NCBI GenBank assembly: GCA_003166025.1
Contig: PMWT01000110.1
Location: forward strand, 24,431 to 88,430
DNA length: 64,000 bases
Source: Acidimicrobiaceae bacterium
GTDB taxonomy: Bacteria; Actinomycetota; Acidimicrobiia; Acidimicrobiales; Palsa-688
Reading direction: 5' to 3'
Positions 33,848 to 44,312 of this stretch are shown here, in pieces. The notes under the pieces were generated by a model, which ran no database searches, was not told the origin of the DNA, and saw only the letters and a list, made by a program, of their open reading frames with translations. Position 1 is the stretch's first letter. Each line of letters begins with the position of its first letter. The position numbers were made by a program, and so were the translations under genes.

Positions 33848-34440
33848 TCACCGGCCGACCGCCGGGGGGTGGACAAGGTCGGCGGTTAGCTCGGCGGCGT
33901 CACAGTCGAGTTCCTCGACCACGTGGCTGTGAATATCCCCGGTCACCTGCACGGAGCTATGTCCCAGTCGCCGTGACATCACCAGCAGGGGGACGCCGGT
34001 GCGCAAGCCGGTCGTAAGGCGGCCATGACGGAGCGCGTGAAAGGCGATCGGGGGCAAGCCAGCTCTCTTGGTGACTGCGCCGAACGTCCTGGTCAGGTAC
34101 TCGGGGTGGTACCCCGTGCCGTCCTCTCGGGTGAAGACGAGCACGCTGTCCGCCCAGGCGGGCCCCCAGGCTAGGCGCTCCTCAAGCTGGCGCCGGCGGT
34201 GGACCTGAAGCGCTTCTGTTACCGCTGGAGCGACGGCGATGGTCCGACGGCTCTTGCTCGTCCTGGGCCCGCTTTCGACGACCCGGTAGCGGACGCTGAC
34301 CCGTGCGCCGGCCACCGTGAGCGCAACCGGGCCAACTCTCCCCCTCCGCAGGCCGGTGGTGGTCGCCAGCAGCTAGAGCGGGCACAGCCGGTCCGCCTTG
34401 GTTGCCTCCACGAAGGCAGTCAGGTCGTCGGGGCCCCATA
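33848..34440 (-). pseudogene. tyrosine recombinase/phage-type integrase, decayed
   Basis: SKSRRTIAVAPAVTEAL...GYHPEYLTRTFGAVTKRAGLPPIAFHALRHGRLTTGL...LGHSSVQVTGDIHSHV; upstream continuation LTAFVEATKADRLCPL*LLATTTGLRRG has an in-frame stop and then a frame change. Confidence 0.8.
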
Positions 34441-34975
34441 TGCGGCGTTCGGTCCTGGCCGGGCTTGGAGGGTCGGCGAGGTGGCGATGATCCGGGCCAG
34501 CAGTGCCCAACGAACTGCGTCTCCCAATGTCTTACCGATCGTCACATGAACGGAATGAAATCGTAGGGCTCTGGCGACCCGTCGGAAATCGCCGCCAGGG
34601 CTACAATGCCTCGGCTAGGCCAGCGGCTAGGCCGAGCGGGCTGTCACCCCAGCCCGAAGCGGTCGTCGCCTGAGCTCCACATGGCGTGCTGGACGTCGCC
34701 GAGGCCTCCTCGAATTCATCGCGCAACGACGCCCACCTCATGGCCATGGGCGTAGGGAGCTGTTGCCCAAAGAATGGACAACCGGCAGCATATGCTGAGC
34801 ACCGTAGTGAGTGAAACGCGTAGTGGGCCTGGTGTCCCAGAGACCGCTTTCGAGAGATGTCGTGGGTGGTTGGGTCAGCGCTATCCGTCTGTGCTGGCCG
34901 GCAACGGTGACGGACTACGACCTCGCGACAATATCTAGTGGTCCCCCACCCTGCCAGGTATAGGAGAATTGATCT

Positions 34976-36205
34976 GTGAAGCTTGATAAGGTCAAGATCG
35001 GTGTTGTCGGGCTCGGGCTAGTCTCTTCCGCTCACATAAAGGGGTACATGTCCCACCCCGGCGCGGAAGTAGTCGCCGTGTGCGACTTGGATGAGCCGCA
35101 GGCACAGAAGGTCGCAAAACAGTTCGGCATCCCCAAGTACTACACGTCGTATACCGAGATGCTCACGGACCCGGCAATCAACACTATCGACATTATGACC
35201 CCGACATACCTGCACAGGCCAATGGCGGTCGCTGCCGCCAAGGCCGGGAAGAATATCCATTGTGAGAAGCCTCTCGCCCTCACGCTGGAAGAGGGGGGGG
35301 ACATTTGCGACCAGGCTGACAACCACGGCGTGGCGCTGGCGGTCGACGAGACCTACGTCTTTATGGCAACAATCGTCAAGGCACGCGAGCTCATCGAAGC
35401 GGGCGAGATCGGCAAGCCGCAACAGATCCGACAGCGCTTTGGCACGTGGCTCGACCGCCCGGGGGTTATCGCCGCAGTTCACGGTGACACCACCAATATT
35501 GAAAAGTGGCGAGAGGACTCCAGCAAGGCTGGCGGCAACGGGTTCCCCTGGCAATTTGATCACAATATTCACTTTTTTGCCATGGCGCGGTACCTGATGA
35601 ACGGCTCCCCAGTCAAGAAGGTGTATTCTGTCAAGGCGGACAACTCTTGGTTGGGCGATAGAGTGGCGCCGCAAACTGGAGATGACGGGGAAGGCTCCGA
35701 AAAACTCTACGAGGTCAACACGGAATATGATTTCCCACTCATGACGTGGACACATGAAGACCCGGCTTGCCTGGGGGTCTGGATGCGTGCGGAGCGCCTC
35801 AACGGGAAGTACGACTTCATGACCGGCTTGTCGGCGACGGTAATCGGTGAGAAAGGCCTCATCGAGTTCCTCGGCGAAGGTGGCGGAGGCCTGCGGTGGG
35901 ATGGCAAACTCGTCCATCTTGTGCTGCACCGCCGCGGCAAGGAGCCAGAGACGTTCCGTTTCGACGACGAGGGCGAGGACGACATCTGGGAGTCTGAGGT
36001 CTCGTATTACAGCAGCGCGCATGTCCACCGCATGCACGAGTTCGTAGATTCCTTGATAGGTGGCCGACCATCGAGGTACACCGGCCGGGACGCTCTGCGC
36101 GACTTGCGAGTCGCTATCGCGTCCATTTGTTCGGCGAGGGAGGGTCTCCCCATTGAGGTGGCTGAGGTTACGGATGAACGTTTCTATACAGACAGCGTGA
36201 AGTAA
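34976..36205 (+). CDS. Gfo/Idh/MocA-family oxidoreductase
   Basis: VKIGVVGLGLVSSAHIKGYMSHPGAEVVAVCDLD, GKNIHCEKPLALTLEEG. Confidence 0.92.
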   Translation: MKLDKVKIGVVGLGLVSSAHIKGYMSHPGAEVVAVCDLDEPQAQKVAKQFGIPKYYTSYTEMLTDPAINTIDIMTPTYLHRPMAVAAAKAGKNIHCEKPLALTLEEGGDICDQADNHGVALAVDETYVFMATIVKARELIEAGEIGKPQQIRQRFGTWLDRPGVIAAVHGDTTNIEKWREDSSKAGGNGFPWQFDHNIHFFAMARYLMNGSPVKKVYSVKADNSWLGDRVAPQTGDDGEGSEKLYEVNTEYDFPLMTWTHEDPACLGVWMRAERLNGKYDFMTGLSATVIGEKGLIEFLGEGGGGLRWDGKLVHLVLHRRGKEPETFRFDDEGEDDIWESEVSYYSSAHVHRMHEFVDSLIGGRPSRYTGRDALRDLRVAIASICSAREGLPIEVAEVTDERFYTDSVK

Positions 36206-36481
36206 AGCTATCGCGCACTATGGGCTCGCGATTTATCCGTGGAGAGAGGTACCTTCAGAGAGGTTTGAGGGAGTGCGCCCGCCCTTAACCCTGGGGCCGG
36301 GGAGCTACGAGGCCCCGACGTTGGAGCTGGGGCCCGGTGAGCTGGACTGGCTCGATGGCGAGGACGAACGGATGGCCCAGTAACTACAGAGGTTGACAGC
36401 CAGACTGAGGGGGTCGGGGCGGGAAGAACTGCCGTGAGCCCCGGGTTAGAACCTGGTATGACCGCAGAAGGAACGGCGTAG

Positions 36482-37564
36482 TTGGTCGCACCAGGGTTAT
36501 TACACACGTACTTGGGGATCGCCCCCGGTGTCGGCAAGACATACACCATGCTGGCCGAGGGCCGGCGCCGTCGGGACGGCGGTGAGCGTGTTGTCGTCGG
36601 TTGGGTCGAACGCCACGGACGAGCCGAGACTCGCTCTCAGCTTGGCGACCTGGAGTTGATAACCCCACGAACGGCGTTGTACCGAGGCGTTGCGTTCGCC
36701 GAGCTCGACGTCGAGGCCATTGTCGCCAGCGGCGCCGACCTGGTGTTGGTGGACGAGCTGGCCCACACGGTACCCGATAGGAGCCGAGGGCGCTGGGAGG
36801 ACGTGGTCGACGTCCTTGCCTCCGGGCTCGATGTCCTGACGACCGTCAACGTGGCCAACTTACAGTCGGTGCGCGACTACGCCGCCAGTATCACCGGGGT
36901 GGGCGCTGTCGAGTTAGTGCCGGACGAATTCGTGCGTTCCGGCGAGGTCGTCCTGGTCGACATGGCGGCCGAGGCATTGCGCCGGCGCATCGCCTCCGGG
37001 AGGGTTTACTCGGCCGACCAGGTTGGCGGGGCACTTGCCGACTACTTTCGGACGTCCAACCTCGACGCCCTGAGCCAGCTGGGCCGGGCCTGGATGGCCG
37101 GGGACGTCCAAGTCGTTGGCACCGAGCTTCTCGTGCGCCAAGGGCTCAGCACGCCGGCCACGCGCCCGTTGGTGGTCGCGGGCGTCTCTGGGTCGGGACG
37201 CAGTGAGCATGTGGTCCGTCACGCCGCTCGACTTGCGCGAGAACACGACGCTGAGCTCGTCGTCGTCCATGTGGAGCTCGAAGACTCTCTAGCGCCTAGG
37301 CGCCGGCACGAGCTCGACCAGGACAGGGAGCTGGCACTGGGACTGGGGGGGACATTCCACGAAATGCAGGGGACATCCGCCGCCCCCGCCCTCGCTGCCT
37401 TCGCGCGGGCCCGGGGCGCCGCTTGGGTGGTCGTCGCCCTTCGTCGCTCTCGCTTGGGCAAGCCGGCCCGTTGGTCGGTCGGGTCGCGTCTGCGCCGTCT
37501 GCTCCCTGAAGTGACCGTTGACGAGGTTGACGAGGCCGACCTCGTCCTGCAATCAGGGCAATGA
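36482..37564 (+). CDS. KdpD N-terminal domain plus Usp-like domain, no histidine kinase
   Basis: YLGIAPGVGKTYTMLAEGRRRRDGGERVVVGWVERHGR, DLVLVDELAHTVPDRSRGRWEDV; Usp-like C-terminus; ORF stops without a kinase region; TTG start uncertain. Confidence 0.82.
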   Translation: MVAPGLLHTYLGIAPGVGKTYTMLAEGRRRRDGGERVVVGWVERHGRAETRSQLGDLELITPRTALYRGVAFAELDVEAIVASGADLVLVDELAHTVPDRSRGRWEDVVDVLASGLDVLTTVNVANLQSVRDYAASITGVGAVELVPDEFVRSGEVVLVDMAAEALRRRIASGRVYSADQVGGALADYFRTSNLDALSQLGRAWMAGDVQVVGTELLVRQGLSTPATRPLVVAGVSGSGRSEHVVRHAARLAREHDAELVVVHVELEDSLAPRRRHELDQDRELALGLGGTFHEMQGTSAAPALAAFARARGAAWVVVALRRSRLGKPARWSVGSRLRRLLPEVTVDEVDEADLVLQSGQ

Positions 37565-37637
37565 CCTCCAAGAAGCCGACGCGGCCGACCAAACGTGGCA
37601 GCGCGGTACAGATCTGCCGCTCCGTATTCTGATTTTC

Positions 37638-38753
37638 ATGCTCAGCGTCTTTTGTTCGCCCAGCCGCTACGTGCAAGGACGCGATGCCACCGAGCAGCTC
37701 GGCCCGGAGATGGTCGCCATGGGTTTCACGGGACCAGCTTTGATCGTGGCCAGCCCGTCGCCTCGGCGGTTCCTCCAAGCGGTGTGGGAAAGGAGCCTCG
37801 GCGGGGCCGGTGTCGAACTCGGTGTGCACGAGTTCGGAGGCGAGTGCACGCGGAGCGAGGTGGTGGCGGTTGTGAGCGCGGCGAAGGCGCTCAAGGCCCA
37901 AGTCATCGTGGGTGCCGGGGGAGGAAAAGTCCTCGATGCCGCCCGTGCGGCGGCAGCAGAGCTCGACCTCCCGGTGGTCAACTGCCCGACCACGGCATCG
38001 AGCGACGCACCTTGCAGCGCCCTTTCGGTCCTTTATACAGACGACGGGGCGTTCGACAGCTACCTCTTCTACCGGCGCAATCCCGACCTGGTCCTTGTGG
38101 ACACCGCGGTCATAGCGCGGGCGCCGGTGAGACTGCTGGTCGCCGGCATGGGCGACGCGCTGGCCACCTGGTTCGAGGCGCGGACGGTGATCGAGGCGCA
38201 CCGGCCGAACCAGCTCCACGGGGCGACCACGAATACCGCAGGCGCTTTGGCTCGTCTCTGCTTCGACACCCTGTTGGCCGATGGACCGGCTGCGTGCGAG
38301 GCCGTGCGCCGGGAGGCCGTCACACCGGCACTCGAGCGATTGGTGGAGGCCAACACACTGCTTTCAGGGCTCGGCTTCGAGTCAGGAGGCCTGGCGGTAG
38401 CGCATTCGGTGCATAATGGGCTGACCGTCGCACCGGGCACGCACCGGTACCTCCACGGCGAGAAGGTGGCATTCGGCCTGCTGGTCCAGTTGGTCTTGGA
38501 GGGCAGACCTTCCGAAGAGCTGCGGACGGTCATAGATTTCGCCCGAGAGGTCGGGCTGCCCACCACGTTGTCCCAGCTCGGTCTGGACGCCCCAGGCCAG
38601 GGGGTGCTGCTGCGCATCGCCGAACGCAGCTTGGCCGAAGGCGAGACAGCGCATAACGAGCCGTTCGAGGTGTCCCCGGCCATGTTGGTCGACGCCATTG
38701 TGGCAGCCGACGCCAGCGCTCAGGCCGGGATTGCCCGTAGGCCGTTGCTCTAG
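37638..38753 (+). CDS. glycerol dehydrogenase-like iron-containing alcohol dehydrogenase
   Basis: IVGAGGGKVLDAARAAAAELDLPVVNCPTTASSDAPCSALSVLY; HSVHNGL; HGEKVAFGLLVQL. Confidence 0.85.
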   Translation: MLSVFCSPSRYVQGRDATEQLGPEMVAMGFTGPALIVASPSPRRFLQAVWERSLGGAGVELGVHEFGGECTRSEVVAVVSAAKALKAQVIVGAGGGKVLDAARAAAAELDLPVVNCPTTASSDAPCSALSVLYTDDGAFDSYLFYRRNPDLVLVDTAVIARAPVRLLVAGMGDALATWFEARTVIEAHRPNQLHGATTNTAGALARLCFDTLLADGPAACEAVRREAVTPALERLVEANTLLSGLGFESGGLAVAHSVHNGLTVAPGTHRYLHGEKVAFGLLVQLVLEGRPSEELRTVIDFAREVGLPTTLSQLGLDAPGQGVLLRIAERSLAEGETAHNEPFEVSPAMLVDAIVAADASAQAGIARRPLL

Positions 38754-38758
38754 CCCAC

Positions 38759-40186
38759 TTAGCTACGAGCAGCCAACTTTGCTCCCAGTTTGAACGCCTC
38801 TTCGTTGAGCGCTACCAAAGCACATTTCGCCTGCAACGCGGCACGGATGGAGGTGAGGAAGGTCTCCTCCGGGAAGACCTTCGTCGTTACCTGCAGGGCG
38901 CCCAGGGCGACGACGTTTTTGACCAGCGGTGCCCCGAGGTCTTTGGCGGCGCCGGCGAACGGTACTCCCACCGTCCTGACCCCGGTAGCGAGGTCACCCG
39001 GTAGGGCGCTGATGACGGAGTTGTCGTAGATGATCGTCCCGCCGGCCCGGACGCTCGGACCGAACTTCATGAGGCTGGGAGCATTGAACGCCACGAGGAC
39101 GTGGGGCCTCGGCGCCGCCGGCGAGAGCACCTCGTGCCTGGCGACGTGGACGTCCGCGTAGGAAGTGCCGCCACGGGACTCGGGACCGTAGCTCGGGATG
39201 AGCGTCGAGTCGTAACCCTCGTTGATGGCGCAGCGGGCGATCACCATCGCCGCTGTCTGGGCACCGTCGCCTCCCGACCCGGCGAGCTTGAAGCCGACGT
39301 CCTCAGGATCGAGGTGGGCCGGGAACCCATCGGCGAAGCGAGCCTCGCGCTCGCTCTTCGCGCCGAGCGCGGCCAGGGTCGTGGCGGGGTCGTAGGTCGG
39401 GGACGGGATGGCCGGGAAAGCCGGGCCGTCGGTGATGTCCTTTTTCACCCCGAGAGGGAAGACCGGCACCATTTTGTCTCGCACCCAGTCTTCGGCCGCC
39501 TCGGGCTCGAGGCCGAGGTGGACGGGGCACTCGGAGAGGACCTCGATGAACGCGAAGCCCGCGCCGGTGACTTGTAGTTCGAGCGCTTTCTTAATGGCGC
39601 GCTTGGCGTGGGTGCGTCGCCTGTTGTCGTATAAGGCGACCCGTTCCACGTACACAGGCCCGTCGAGGCCGGCGATCAGCTCTGCCATCCTCAGGGGTTG
39701 TCCGGTGCGGGGTGCCCGGCCCTCGAGGGTGGTCGTCGTCCGTTGGCCCATCAGCGTCGTAGGCGCCATTTGCCCTCCGGTCATCCCGTACACGGAATTG
39801 TTGATGAATATCACCGTGATGGGGATCCCGAGCTGTGCCGTGCTTATGATCTCCGCTAGCCCGATGGACGCGAGGTCTCCGTCTCCCTGGTAAGCGATCA
39901 CGATCGACTCCGGGTTGGCGGTCTTGTGACCGATCGCCACGGCCGGGGCTCGTCCATGCGCGGCCTGCGAATTGCCGACGTCGAAGTAGTAGTACATGAA
40001 CACCGAGCAACCGACAGGCGAGACGAGAACAGTCCGGTCTTGGGCCCCGAGGTCATCGATGGCTTCAGCGAGGTACTTGTGAGCCAACCCGTGGCCACAG
40101 CCGGGGCAGTAGGTCGTCGAATGGGCGTTGACCCCTTCGCCGTGGGCATGGCGCTCGAAGGTGCTGTAGAAGACCGAAGTAGGCAT
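38759..40186 (-). CDS. 2-oxoacid:ferredoxin oxidoreductase, fused beta (TPP) and gamma subunits
   Basis: YCPGCGHGLAHKYLAEAID, GDGDLASIGLAEIISTAQLGIPITVIFINNSVYGMTGGQMAPTT; C-terminal gamma domain KLAGSGGDGAQTAAMVIARCAINEGYDSTLIPSYGPESRGGTSYADV. Confidence 0.93.
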   Translation of the reverse strand: MPTSVFYSTFERHAHGEGVNAHSTTYCPGCGHGLAHKYLAEAIDDLGAQDRTVLVSPVGCSVFMYYYFDVGNSQAAHGRAPAVAIGHKTANPESIVIAYQGDGDLASIGLAEIISTAQLGIPITVIFINNSVYGMTGGQMAPTTLMGQRTTTTLEGRAPRTGQPLRMAELIAGLDGPVYVERVALYDNRRRTHAKRAIKKALELQVTGAGFAFIEVLSECPVHLGLEPEAAEDWVRDKMVPVFPLGVKKDITDGPAFPAIPSPTYDPATTLAALGAKSEREARFADGFPAHLDPEDVGFKLAGSGGDGAQTAAMVIARCAINEGYDSTLIPSYGPESRGGTSYADVHVARHEVLSPAAPRPHVLVAFNAPSLMKFGPSVRAGGTIIYDNSVISALPGDLATGVRTVGVPFAGAAKDLGAPLVKNVVALGALQVTTKVFPEETFLTSIRAALQAKCALVALNEEAFKLGAKLAARS

Positions 40187-41577
40187 CAGGACAGCTCCTG
40201 CACGCCGAGCACGTGCTCGATGATCTCGCCCTGGGACGGGAGGATACCCCCCATGCGGCGCACATGGCTTATCGGGGGCGGCGCGTGGACGCCGGCGTGG
40301 CTGAGCGCCAGCCTCATCTCGTCCTCCAGTTGGCCACTGCTAGCTTCCACGACTACGAGACGCTTGACCTGGTCGAGCACGCTGCACAAGCCGTCTATGG
40401 GAAATGGCCAGACGGTGATGGGGCGCAGGAGGCCCACTCTCAGGCCCTTGTCGCGCAGGTCCCTAATGGCGCCCTTGGCCAGTTGTGCGGGCGTGTTGCA
40501 CGCCACGAGGAGTACCTCGGCGTCATCACAACGGTGGAACTCGACGCGCTGCTCGTGGGCTACGATCCGGGCGTACTTCTCGTTGAGGTCTATGTTGTGC
40601 TGTTCGAGCTCTTCGGGCTCCAGTCGGATCGAACAGATCAGGTTGCCGCGATGAGAGCGGTCCCCGTAGACGGCCCACTCGGGGATCCCGGGCCGCACCA
40701 TTTGGCTCGGCAGTTGTACCTTCCCGGTCATCTGGCCGAGATAGCCGTCGCCTAGCACCACCACCGGGTTCCGGTACTTGAAGGCGAGCTCGAACGAGAG
40801 CATGGTCAGGTCGAGCATCTCCTGGGGAGAGGCCGGGGCGAGCGCAATGGCGTGGGTGTTGCCGTGGCCGAGGCCTCGGCAAGCGAGTTTGATGTCCGCC
40901 TGCTCGGGCCCGACGTTGCCCAGCCCGGGGCCGCCCCGCATGATGTTTACGAAAACGGCAGGCACCTCTGCCCCGATCATGTAAGAGATGCCCTCTAGCA
41001 TCAGGCTGAAGCCGGGGGAGCTCGTGAAAGTCATGCAGCGTTTCCCGGCGCCGCCGGCGCCGTACATCATGTTCACCGTCGCCACCTCGCTGACGGCTTG
41101 GACGAAAATCCCGTCAAGCTCGGGCAGTACCCTCGCCATCAGCTCAGCGCCTTCGGTCGACGGCGTGATGGGGTACCCGAAGACGTGGCGGCAGCCGGCC
41201 AGGATGGCGCCTAGCGCGGCGGCGTAGGTCCCCTTGACGATGAGGGGCTCCCGCTCGGGCAGGTCCACCAGTGTGCCCGGCCACGGTTCAGGGTGAGGCG
41301 CGGTAAAGGGCCGCGCCCCCTGGGGCGTGGCCGGCCCGACGACGTCGAAGGCTTCCTCGAAGAGGTGGAGACCGTGGGGTTCAGGGCAGGCATCGACACA
41401 GAGGGCGCAGCCATTGCACTCCGTAAGGTCCAGCACCATCGGGACAAGCCCCGTTTCGGGGTTTATCTCGGTGCCCGGCGCCAAGCAGTTCTTGACGCAG
41501 GCCCTGATGCACCTCCCACAACCCTTGCAATACGCGGGTACGACGAAAGGCTTGGGTCGTCCGGCCACTATGGTCAT
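40186..41577 (-). CDS. 2-oxoacid:ferredoxin oxidoreductase, fused ferredoxin (delta) and alpha subunits
   Basis: CKGCGRCIRACVKNC, CNGCALCVDACPEP; ALGAILAGCRHVFGYPITPSTEGAELMARVLPELDGIFVQAVSEVATVNMMYGAGGAGKRCMTFTSSPGFSLMLEGISYMIG. Confidence 0.93.
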   Translation of the reverse strand: MTIVAGRPKPFVVPAYCKGCGRCIRACVKNCLAPGTEINPETGLVPMVLDLTECNGCALCVDACPEPHGLHLFEEAFDVVGPATPQGARPFTAPHPEPWPGTLVDLPEREPLIVKGTYAAALGAILAGCRHVFGYPITPSTEGAELMARVLPELDGIFVQAVSEVATVNMMYGAGGAGKRCMTFTSSPGFSLMLEGISYMIGAEVPAVFVNIMRGGPGLGNVGPEQADIKLACRGLGHGNTHAIALAPASPQEMLDLTMLSFELAFKYRNPVVVLGDGYLGQMTGKVQLPSQMVRPGIPEWAVYGDRSHRGNLICSIRLEPEELEQHNIDLNEKYARIVAHEQRVEFHRCDDAEVLLVACNTPAQLAKGAIRDLRDKGLRVGLLRPITVWPFPIDGLCSVLDQVKRLVVVEASSGQLEDEMRLALSHAGVHAPPPISHVRRMGGILPSQGEIIEHVLGVQELS

Positions 41578-41756
41578 GGCACGACCTCCTACAACGATGC
41601 CGCTGTCAACGCTACTTCGACGTCCCGGGCCCTGAGGCGTGGCCCCTAGGTCCGTCAGTCTGTTCTTGGGGGTGCCGAAAGGCCCTTTGGCCCGCCGGCG
41701 GCAACCAGTGACCTTGGCCCTTACAACGGTGGGAGCAGCTGCAGGAGACTGAGGTT

Positions 41757-43967
41757 GTGGACGACCAGAACGGGCCGGGGGCCGATGACGCCGGGACCGA
41801 GCGTCTCGACGAGGACTTGAGAGACCGCTCGAGAGCCGTCGCTCCGGCGCTGGACGCGTTCCTGCACCCGCAGGCGATCGCCGTGGTCGGCGCCAGCAGC
41901 GACCCCGCCACCCTTTCGGGGCTGCTGTTCGCCAATCTGGTCGACAGCCACTTTGACGGTCCCATCCTCCCTGTCAACCGGAACCACTCCCTGGTGCAGG
42001 GCGTCACCGCTTATCCCGATCTCGCATCCTGCCCGGTCGTCCCCGACCTTGTCATTGTCTGTCTGCCGGCCCCCGCTGTGGCCAGGGTGGTCGCTCAGGC
42101 CGGTGACCTCGGCATCAAGGCCGTCTGTGTCATCTCGGCTGGTTTCGCGGAGGTAGGCACCGCCGGGGCCGCTCTCCAGGCGAGCCTGGTCGAGACGGCC
42201 CTCGAGCGCGGCGTCAACCTGGTCGGCCCGAACTGCACCGGGGTGTTGAGCGGTGCCGGCAGCTCTCGCTTCAACGCCACCCTCGGCCGGACCGTCCCCC
42301 GTTCCGGGGGCACGTGCATGCTCAGTCAATCGGGGGCCTTCGGGTTGGCCGTCGTCGAGGCTATGGAGGCTCGGGGCCTGGGCCTCGGTGGTTTCGTCTC
42401 AGTCGGCAACACCGCCGACATCGGCGTGACCGACCTCCTGCTGTACTGGGGCCAGGACCCCGGTACCGACGTTGTCCTCGCCTACCTCGAGTCCGTCCCC
42501 GATCCCCGTTCCTTCATCCGGGTGGCCCGCCACGTCGGCGAAAGAGTGCCTCTGGTCGTCTTGAAAGCCGGTCGCACTCCAGCCGGTCGCCGCGGGGCAG
42601 CGTCGCACACCGCGGCACTATCCGCGGGCGACGTGGCGGTCGACGCCTTGCTCCACCAGGCGGGCGTCATACGGGCCGGGTCCATCGAGGAAGTGCTCGA
42701 CCTGGCCACGGTCTTGGGCTCGCAAAAACACTTCCGGGGACGCCGGGTGGCCATCGTCACGAACGGGGGTGGCTCCGGGGTCGTCGCTGCCGACGCGTGC
42801 GAGAACAACGGGCTCGTGGTCCCCGAGCTCGGCGGGGTCGTTACTGGGGCCCTGAAGTCGCTCCTCCCGGCCGAGGCAAGCGTGGGCAACCCCGTCGACA
42901 TGATCGCCAGCGCCACTGCCCGCCATTATGGCGACGTAGTTCGAGCCCTCGGGTCTTCAGCGGACGTCGACGCACTGATCGTCGTGTTCAACACTCCCGT
43001 GGTCGCCACCGCCGCGGACGTAGCCGCCGAGCTCGTTTCCGCCCGCGGCGACCTTGGCCCCGATGTCCCCCTGGTGGCGGTGTTCTTGAACCGTGAGGGA
43101 CCGCCGGCGTCGCTGCGCGAGGCGGGCATCCCCGCTTTCATGTTCCCCGAGAACGCGGCGCGCGCCCTCGGTCGAAGCGTCGCATGGCACGAAAGAAGGG
43201 GCAGGTGGTCTCATCCGGCCCCGACGGGCGACGCCTCGAGCTCTGTGGGAACGCCGCAAGCCCATGGTCGAGCGATCGAGTGGTCCCTGGGCCTAGCGCG
43301 CCAGCGCGCCCATGACGGCTGGCTGGCCCCCGCCGACGCCGAGGCGCTGTTGGGTGCCTACGGCATCGCCGTGCCCCGGTCCATTCCTGTGCGCACTCCG
43401 GACGAAGCCGCGGCGGCTCAAGTCGAGCTCGGCTGTCCGGTCGTCGTCAAGGTCGCCGCCGCTATCCACAAGAGCGATGTGGGCGGCGTACGGCTAGGAC
43501 TGACGACACCGGCCGGTGCAGCGCAGGCCGCTCGTTCGGTCCGGGCGGACCTGCAGGCCGCCGGGATGGCCGAACTGGCCGAAGAGCTCTTGGTCCAGGA
43601 GCAGATCGGGACCGGCCAGGAGATGATCGTCGGGACCAATCGCGACCCCTTGCTCGGACCGTTGGTCGTCGTCGGGCTCGGCGGTCGGCTGGTCGAGGTG
43701 CTCGGCGATGTCGCTGTGCGGGTCGCCCCGCTCCGCGACGAGGACGTGACCGAGATGGTCCAGACATTGGTCTCGTACCCGTTGCTGACCGGGTACCGCG
43801 GCGGGCCGGTGCTGGACGTGGACGCGCTCCATGACGTGCTACGGGGCGTCTCAGCCATAGCGCAGGACTGGCCGGAGATCGTCGAGATGGACCTCAATCC
43901 ATTGTTCGTCTTGGAAAAGGGCGCCGTGGCCGCAGACGTCCGGGTGCGCCTGGCCCCGGACCGGTGA
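41757..43967 (+). CDS. ADP-forming acyl-CoA synthetase (fused CoA-binding and ATP-grasp subunits)
   Basis: FLHPQAIAVVGASSDPATLSG, GPNCTGVL, SQSGAFG, GRRGAASHTAALSAG, C-terminal ATP-grasp PVVVKVAAAIHKSDVGGVRLGL; GTG start. Confidence 0.9.
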   Translation: MDDQNGPGADDAGTERLDEDLRDRSRAVAPALDAFLHPQAIAVVGASSDPATLSGLLFANLVDSHFDGPILPVNRNHSLVQGVTAYPDLASCPVVPDLVIVCLPAPAVARVVAQAGDLGIKAVCVISAGFAEVGTAGAALQASLVETALERGVNLVGPNCTGVLSGAGSSRFNATLGRTVPRSGGTCMLSQSGAFGLAVVEAMEARGLGLGGFVSVGNTADIGVTDLLLYWGQDPGTDVVLAYLESVPDPRSFIRVARHVGERVPLVVLKAGRTPAGRRGAASHTAALSAGDVAVDALLHQAGVIRAGSIEEVLDLATVLGSQKHFRGRRVAIVTNGGGSGVVAADACENNGLVVPELGGVVTGALKSLLPAEASVGNPVDMIASATARHYGDVVRALGSSADVDALIVVFNTPVVATAADVAAELVSARGDLGPDVPLVAVFLNREGPPASLREAGIPAFMFPENAARALGRSVAWHERRGRWSHPAPTGDASSSVGTPQAHGRAIEWSLGLARQRAHDGWLAPADAEALLGAYGIAVPRSIPVRTPDEAAAAQVELGCPVVVKVAAAIHKSDVGGVRLGLTTPAGAAQAARSVRADLQAAGMAELAEELLVQEQIGTGQEMIVGTNRDPLLGPLVVVGLGGRLVEVLGDVAVRVAPLRDEDVTEMVQTLVSYPLLTGYRGGPVLDVDALHDVLRGVSAIAQDWPEIVEMDLNPLFVLEKGAVAADVRVRLAPDR

Positions 43968-44312
43968 CCCAGCGCCGGCGATAACAGCAGGCCACTGGCG
44001 ACAACCAGGCTCCGCTGCGGGCGTGCCCGGCGAGGCCGCCCAGGTCGATGGCCTCGTCGCCCAGGTCGTTGGTCCCCACGGAGAAAATGGGGAAAGCTGC
44101 CACCACAACGAGTGCCGGGAACAGGCCTCCAGCTCAGGTAAAACGTCACTGCCACCAGCCCGCCATTGACAGCGGCTCTGGCCCAGTCCTATAGCCGCGA
44201 TATCGGCGAAGACGGAGAAAGCTAATGGGCGCTTTGAGTGGTGAGGCCTTCACTGGGGAACGTTTTTGTATTTCTCCAAATTCCGAGCGATGCCTTATAT
44301 CCCGCGTCAGGC

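Noticed and set aside
33581-34440. a complete integrative element defined by tRNA-Arg and integrase
   Set aside because: No duplicated tRNA 3' end was found by eye and the integrase is on the 5' side of the tRNA; boundaries cannot be supported.
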